64,000 nucleotides of DNA from Danio rerio (lineage: Eukaryota; Chordata; Actinopteri; Cypriniformes; Danionidae), in contig NC_133182.1 in NCBI RefSeq assembly GCF_049306965.1, positions 43,619,501 through 43,683,500 of the forward strand, given 5' to 3'. The translations under genes and the position numbers were made by a program. The notes beneath the pieces were generated by a model, which was given only the letters and a program-made list of their open reading frames with translations, was not told the origin of the DNA and made no database searches. Shown one piece after another: positions 59,200 to 64,000 of this stretch (the stretch's first letter is position 1; every line of letters begins with the position of its first letter).

Positions 59200-59800
59200 C
59201 TACGCAGACGGGGATTCTGGTAAAGACTAGCTGGGCTCTGGCTCAAAAAAGCATCTAGCACTTGCTTCTTGGCATTTGGTCAATACCTAATTTGATCAGC
59301 CGTGGCTGGTCTCGGGAATGCTGTACTGTCTTTTTTTTTCTTTCTTTCTTTGTTTGTCTGTGAGGAGACGTAGTTGACACCAAGCTGACCCAACTTCCAC
59401 AAAGGCAGAGATGTGAAAATGGCTTGCGGTTGATTGTGTGCCCTCGTCTTATCATTAACAGCGCCTGAGCTCTTGAAATGGGGTAGGTACTGTGGTGAAG
59501 AGCCTCTGACCAGAACTCATTGATTTTCTACATACGGCACTTGCAAAAGAGGTTTTGCCTTCTATCTGATTCTCTGCAGGAGCACTAGCCTCGAAGTGCT
59601 TTCATATTTCGCCGCTGCTGTATAATTCATCAGCTTGACATTTCTCGCCATCCAGAGCTGAGTTGTTGATGTTAATGGCTGTTTAGTCAAAGGACTGACC
59701 ACAGCTCTGAGCACTTCAGCTGATGTGTTGTTCGCTTGCAAAGTTTGCAGAAGAACTTTCCTTCTTGCAAAATTTAATTTCACAAATCATCTGTAGTAAA
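59200..59800. promoter_or_regulatory. Repeat-poor complex block, possible conserved non-coding element
   Basis: Balanced-composition sequence without transposon signatures just before the DIRS element. Minus frames at 59255-59455 and 59562-59783 have no domain. Weak evidence only. Confidence 0.22.
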
Positions 59801-62119
59801 CAAAAGGTAAAAACAACAAATAGAACAGGGGCTAAATTAAGTTAAAATCATCTTTGGTAGAATATGAAGCAGTTCCCCTTCGGGGGGAACTTCAGCACTA
59901 TAAGTGGATTTGATTGTTAAAATCCACGTATGGGAGGTTCGGTTCAGAAGCTACTCGTCTGAAAGAGTATTGAACGGGCCAATTAAGAATGAATTGGCAG
60001 CGCAAGCCTGCGCAGGTGAGCGGCATAAGCAATCAACTGAGTATATAAGCTCACCCGGCGCCAGCAGACGCTATCCTTTTCGCTTCAGAGACTTTCTGAT
60101 CGAGTCGATGAGGGTTCCTCCTGCTGTGACCAGCGATTCTGAGCGAACGAGAGCATTCTCCCGGTCCAGAGTGTGTACACGCAGCGGCAGACGGTCGAGC
60201 TGGGTTTCTCCCTTGCCTGGCGTTCTTTGGGTCCGGTCCTCCAGAGCGGTGCGTATAAAGTTGCAAACTTCACAGAAAGAGCAACACAGTCGTGCAGCAC
60301 GTCCTTTTCAGGACGGCGCTCCGACTGTGCGTTTCTGGATGCGGTGGTTTCCTGTCCTCGGATGATGGGCGCGGGCACTGCGTTACATGTCTGGGGGTCC
60401 AGCATGTTAATGCGCTGCTCGCGGGCAGTTCATGTCGTCATTGCGATGCCATGACTGTTGCGCAAGATCGCGGTTAGCCTTTGCAAAAAGGCGAACCACC
60501 CCAGTTGTCCCCTGCTCTGCAGCGGGCACTCGGGCAGATCTGAGGGTTTCAGCGAGAGATAATCCGTCGCCCACGGGCCCGCGGACCTCCCGCTCCTCTA
60601 AGCGCTCCATCCAAGCTTCGGGCGGGGGAAGCGATCCGTCTAACAGATGGTAGTCCTTACGCCCGATGACACCGGAGACCAGATGTCCACCGCAGCATCG
60701 AAGGGTGGGCTTTCATTGTCCGATGATGATCCAGACCCGCTCGCCCCCTCCGGGCTGGTGAGTGCTGTCACTACGGATCCTGAAACGGACATGTTAGCCG
60801 TGCTTTCCCGGGCTGCTTCGGCCGTGGGTTGGAGATGGTTTATCCCCCAGCTCCGCGGCCGGACCGACTAGAGGGGCGTTCCCTTCTTCCCGGAGGTGCA
60901 CAGTAGGCTCACGCGGTCTTGTAAAGCACTTTTTTCTGCTCGTGCTGCATGTCCCTCCACCCTAACCACTCTTGACGGTGAAACAGCCAAGGGGTATGTG
61001 GCGATTCCTCAGGTTGAGTGCGCGATGGCGGTAAATCCGCGCGGCGCCTCTTCTTGGCGGGGTCAGCCTCGTCTCCCATCCAAAGCCTGTAAGTTATCTA
61101 CCTCCCTCGGAGCTAGAGCTTACATAGCTGCGGGCCAGGCTGCTTCCGCCTTGCATGCGATAGCCACCTACCAGCGCTACCAAGCGCAGGCACTGGCCGA
61201 GCTGCACAAGGGTGGGTCCAACCCAGGCTTACGAGCTTCGCACCGCCGCCGACTTAGCTCTTCGGACTACTGAGTCCGCTGCGTGTGCGTTGGGGAGGAC
61301 GATGTCCACATTAGTGGTCCAGGAGCGCCACCCCTGGCTGATATGCGCAAAGTCGACAAAGTCCGCTTTCTTGACTTCCCCATATCCCCAGCCAGGTTCG
61401 GCGACACTGTCTGTGAATTCACCCAGGAATTCAAGGCGGTGAGAGAGCAGTTGGTGGGTGATGTCTTATCGGCGGTCCGTAGCCCGCTCCGCTCGCCGTG
61501 CCATTCATACCTGCTCCTCGCCGAAGGCGCCCGCCTACGAGAGCTGCTCCGCCCCCGCACACGCCTCCGGCGGAGCGAGCGCGTCGGGCACCTCGGAAGC
61601 AGGCAGCCCCCCTGCCCAGAACGCCGCTAAGTCCGGCAACGGACCGCGAAGCGCCCCTGGGACAGGCCATCTGGAGAAGAGGGAACTTGCTCTTTCCCCG
61701 CTGGAGGGCGGGGCCCCATTTCCAACGGCACTTTTTACTGCCATGAAAACATTATGGAAGGGCACTTTTCACTTCCCCAGATGTGACAGCCCGAAATCTG
61801 CCAGTCTGGGACGCTATGCTTTCTAGCTTGCAGATTCGGTGCGTTTCGCCAGTGGCTCACGAGCGCTGGGAGGACGGTCTCCTTTCTCCCACCCCTCGAG
61901 CCTCCCCTCCGGAGCTCAGGTTCGGAGTGAGAGCAAATATCTCACCTCCAGCTTTTCCATGGGACCCGCGAGCTTCCCGGATCAGCACACCCACTCCGCG
62001 CTGCCCCACTGCTGGTACGTCAGCGATTGTAGCGATGAGTCCATTAGCGGGAGCTCTGCCTGCCTGGTTAGCGCGGGCCAGCTCTTCGCGGTGGCTCATA
62101 CGCACAATCAGACTCGGCT

Positions 62120-62640
62120 ATGCGATTCAGTTCGCGAAACGGCCCCCCAAGTCGCGGGTGTGTATTCACCAGGGTCAGCCCCCTGTCCGCCCCTATCTTG
62201 CGAGAGGAGATTGCTGTCCTCCTGGCGAAGGATGCAATCGAGCCGCTCCCTCCAGCCGAGATGGAGAGCGGGTTTTACAGCCCACACTTCATCGTGCCCA
62301 AAAAGAGCGGTGGGTCACGGCCAATCCTAGATCTGCGCGTTTTGAACCGCTGCCTGCACAAGCTGCCGTTCAGAATGCTCACGCAGAAGCGCATCCTCCG
62401 GTGCGTTCGTCCTCTGGGTTGGTCTGCAGCATTAGACCTGATGGACGCGTATTTCCATGTCTCCACTCTTCCTCGCCACCGACAGTTTCTGCGGTTTGCG
62501 TTTGAAGGTCGAGATTGGCAATACAAAGCCCTCCCCTTCGGGCTCTCTCTGTCTCCGCGGGTCCTCACCAAGCCCGCGGAGGGTGCTTCAGCGCCCCTTC
62601 GGCTCGCGGGCATCTGCATACTCGATTTCTTTACGACTGG
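62120..62640 (+). pseudogene. DIRS reverse transcriptase region (fossil)
   Basis: Readable motifs of the DIRS/LTR-type reverse transcriptase: HFIVPKKSGGSRPILDLR, the catalytic-aspartate motif LDLMDAYFHV, and the DWQYKALPFGLSLSPRV segment. Their order matches the family. It is part of the broken element starting at 59,871. Confidence 0.85.
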
Positions 62641-63099
62641 CTGATTTTTGCCCTCTCTCGGAGCGATTGATTATGCACAGAGACAAAGTGCTCTGGCACT
62701 TCCACCTGTGGGGGTTTCAGGTCAACCGAGAAAAAAGCAAACTCGCCCCCGTGCAGAGGATCTCTTCTCTCGGGCTGGAGTTGGACTCGGTCACCATGGC
62801 AGCGCGCCTCTCTGGAGAGCGCGCTCAGCTGATGCTGTACTGTCTGAGAGAGCTCGACAGTAAAATAGTGGTCCCACTGAAACTATTTCAGAGGCTCCTG
62901 GGGCATATGGCATCCGCAGCCGCTTCATGCCGCTCGGATTATTCTATATGAGACCACTTCAGCACTGGCTGATCACGATCGAGTCCCCAGACGCGCATGG
63001 CACGCGCGCGCACACCGAGTCTCTGTTACTGCGCTGTGTCGCCGCGCCCTCAGCCCTTGGAGCGACCCCTCGTTCCTACAGGCCTGGGTGTCTCTAGAA

Positions 63100-63420
63100 C
63101 AGGCGTCCAGTCTTGTTGTCGTTTCAGCAGACGCTTCCAACACGGGCTGGGGGGCTGTGCATTGCGGGCATGCGGCTGCGGACCTGTGGAAAGGTACCCA
63201 GTTGCATTGGCATATCGCCTGGAGCTGTTGGCAGTGTTCCTCGCTCTCCACCGTTTTTTTCCGGTGCTGGAGCGGCAACACGTGCTGGTCAGGACGGACA
63301 GTACGGCGGCGGTGGCGTATATCAGCCGTATAGGGGGTATGCGCTCTCGCCGCATGTCTCAGCTCGCCCGCCGTCTGCTCCTCTGGAGTCATCCGCGGCT
63401 GAAATCGCTGCACGCCATTC
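63100..63420 (+). pseudogene. DIRS RNase H region (fossil)
   Basis: The segment VVVSADASNTGWGA carries the first catalytic aspartate region of RNase H. RTDSTAAVAYI further on is the later aspartate motif usual in DIRS elements. It follows the reverse transcriptase as expected. Confidence 0.75.
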
Positions 63421-64000
63421 ATATTCAGGCAAGCTCAACCGTGCAGCCGATGCGCTCTCACGGCAGCCTTGCGTCCTGGAGAATGGAGACTCCACCCCGA
63501 GTCTGTTCAGCTGATATGGGCGCGATTCGGGGAAGCCCAGATCGATCTGTTGCTTCCCCCGAGATCGCTCATTGCCAGTTGTTCTTTCCCTGACCGAGTG
63601 CTCTCGGCACGGATGCACTGGCTTACAGCTGGCCTCGGGGCACGCGCAATACGCGTTTTCCCCAAATAGCCTGCTCGCGCAGTTACTGTGCAAGGTCAGG
63701 GAGGACGAGGAACAGGTTGCTGGTTGCGCCCCTCTCGCTCAACCGGACCTGGATGTCAGAGCTCTCCCTCGCGATAGCCCTCCCCTGGCAGTCCCTTCGA
63801 GAGAGCACCTACTCTCTCAGGGACAGGGCACCACCTGGCACCCTCGCCGATCTTTGGAGATTTTTAGACGCGAGGAAGACTTAGGTAACCTCCGATTGCG
63901 GTGGCTAATACCGTCACTCGGGCTAGAGCCCCCTCCCCGAGCGCGCCTATGCCCTGACGTGGAGTCTATTCACTGAATGATGTGTCTCTCGCTGAGAAGA

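Larger units (their letters stand above)
59871..64000 (+). mobile_element. DIRS1-like tyrosine-recombinase retrotransposon, broken, runs off window
   Basis: GC content rises sharply at the left border. The element begins with the hairpin-like GTTCCCCTTCGGGGGGAAC at 59,872, in keeping with the inverted-end style of DIRS elements rather than LTRs. Parts in order: a short leader; a gag-like region (about 59.9-61.8 kb); reverse transcriptase (about 62.1-62.6 kb); RNase H (about 63.1-63.4 kb); and further coding-like sequence to the window edge, where a tyrosine recombinase would be expected next. It is a fossil with several breaks (roughly half a dozen or more). The still readable motifs suggest moderate age. 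The right end lies outside the window. Confidence 0.85.

Overview
The window looks like cyprinid fish DNA, most likely zebrafish (Danio rerio) or a close relative. The evidence is DANA-type SINEs, fish Tc1-like transposons, fish MITE families, a DIRS1-like retroelement and AT-rich microsatellite-laden intergenic DNA. I find no convincing host protein-coding exon. Everything supported here is RNA-gene-derived, mobile or repetitive, plus a few complex stretches that may be regulatory.

Positions 1 to about 25,085 are one tandem array built from nuclear tRNA-Trp(CCA) genes and their flanks, all on the + strand. The basic monomer is a tRNA-Trp or a decayed tRNA-Trp plus a conserved spacer. Monomers are grouped into higher-order units: a short unit of about 1.0 kb (S) and a long unit of about 2.3 kb (L). 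Each unit carries one well-preserved 72-nt tRNA-Trp and several degenerate ones. Seventeen good copies lie in the window and six are identical to each other. The L unit also holds an end-truncated transposon fragment, an unrelated tRNA-like sequence and a 26-bp minisatellite, all amplified with the array. S arose from L by a deletion of about 1.3 kb. One L unit was later hit by a 1,080-bp inverted-repeat transposon. Only the copy at 22,944 has a T-run a pol III terminator could use close to its 3' end.

From about 24.2 kb the monomers become very divergent (array edge). They pass at 25.1 kb into a 26-bp minisatellite with two more tRNA-like sequences, then into a block of old transposons and SINEs (26.2-27.6 kb).

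From 27.6 to 59.8 kb the DNA is AT-rich and non-coding, dotted with MITEs with visible inverted ends, two Tc1-like remnants, DANA fragments, a hAT-like fragment, microsatellites and several complex, repeat-poor stretches. One of these has paired POU octamers. It reads like a gene desert or a large intron.

From 59,871 to the window end, GC content jumps and a DIRS1-like tyrosine-recombinase retrotransposon begins (gag-like region, reverse transcriptase, RNase H). It is a broken fossil and runs off the window.
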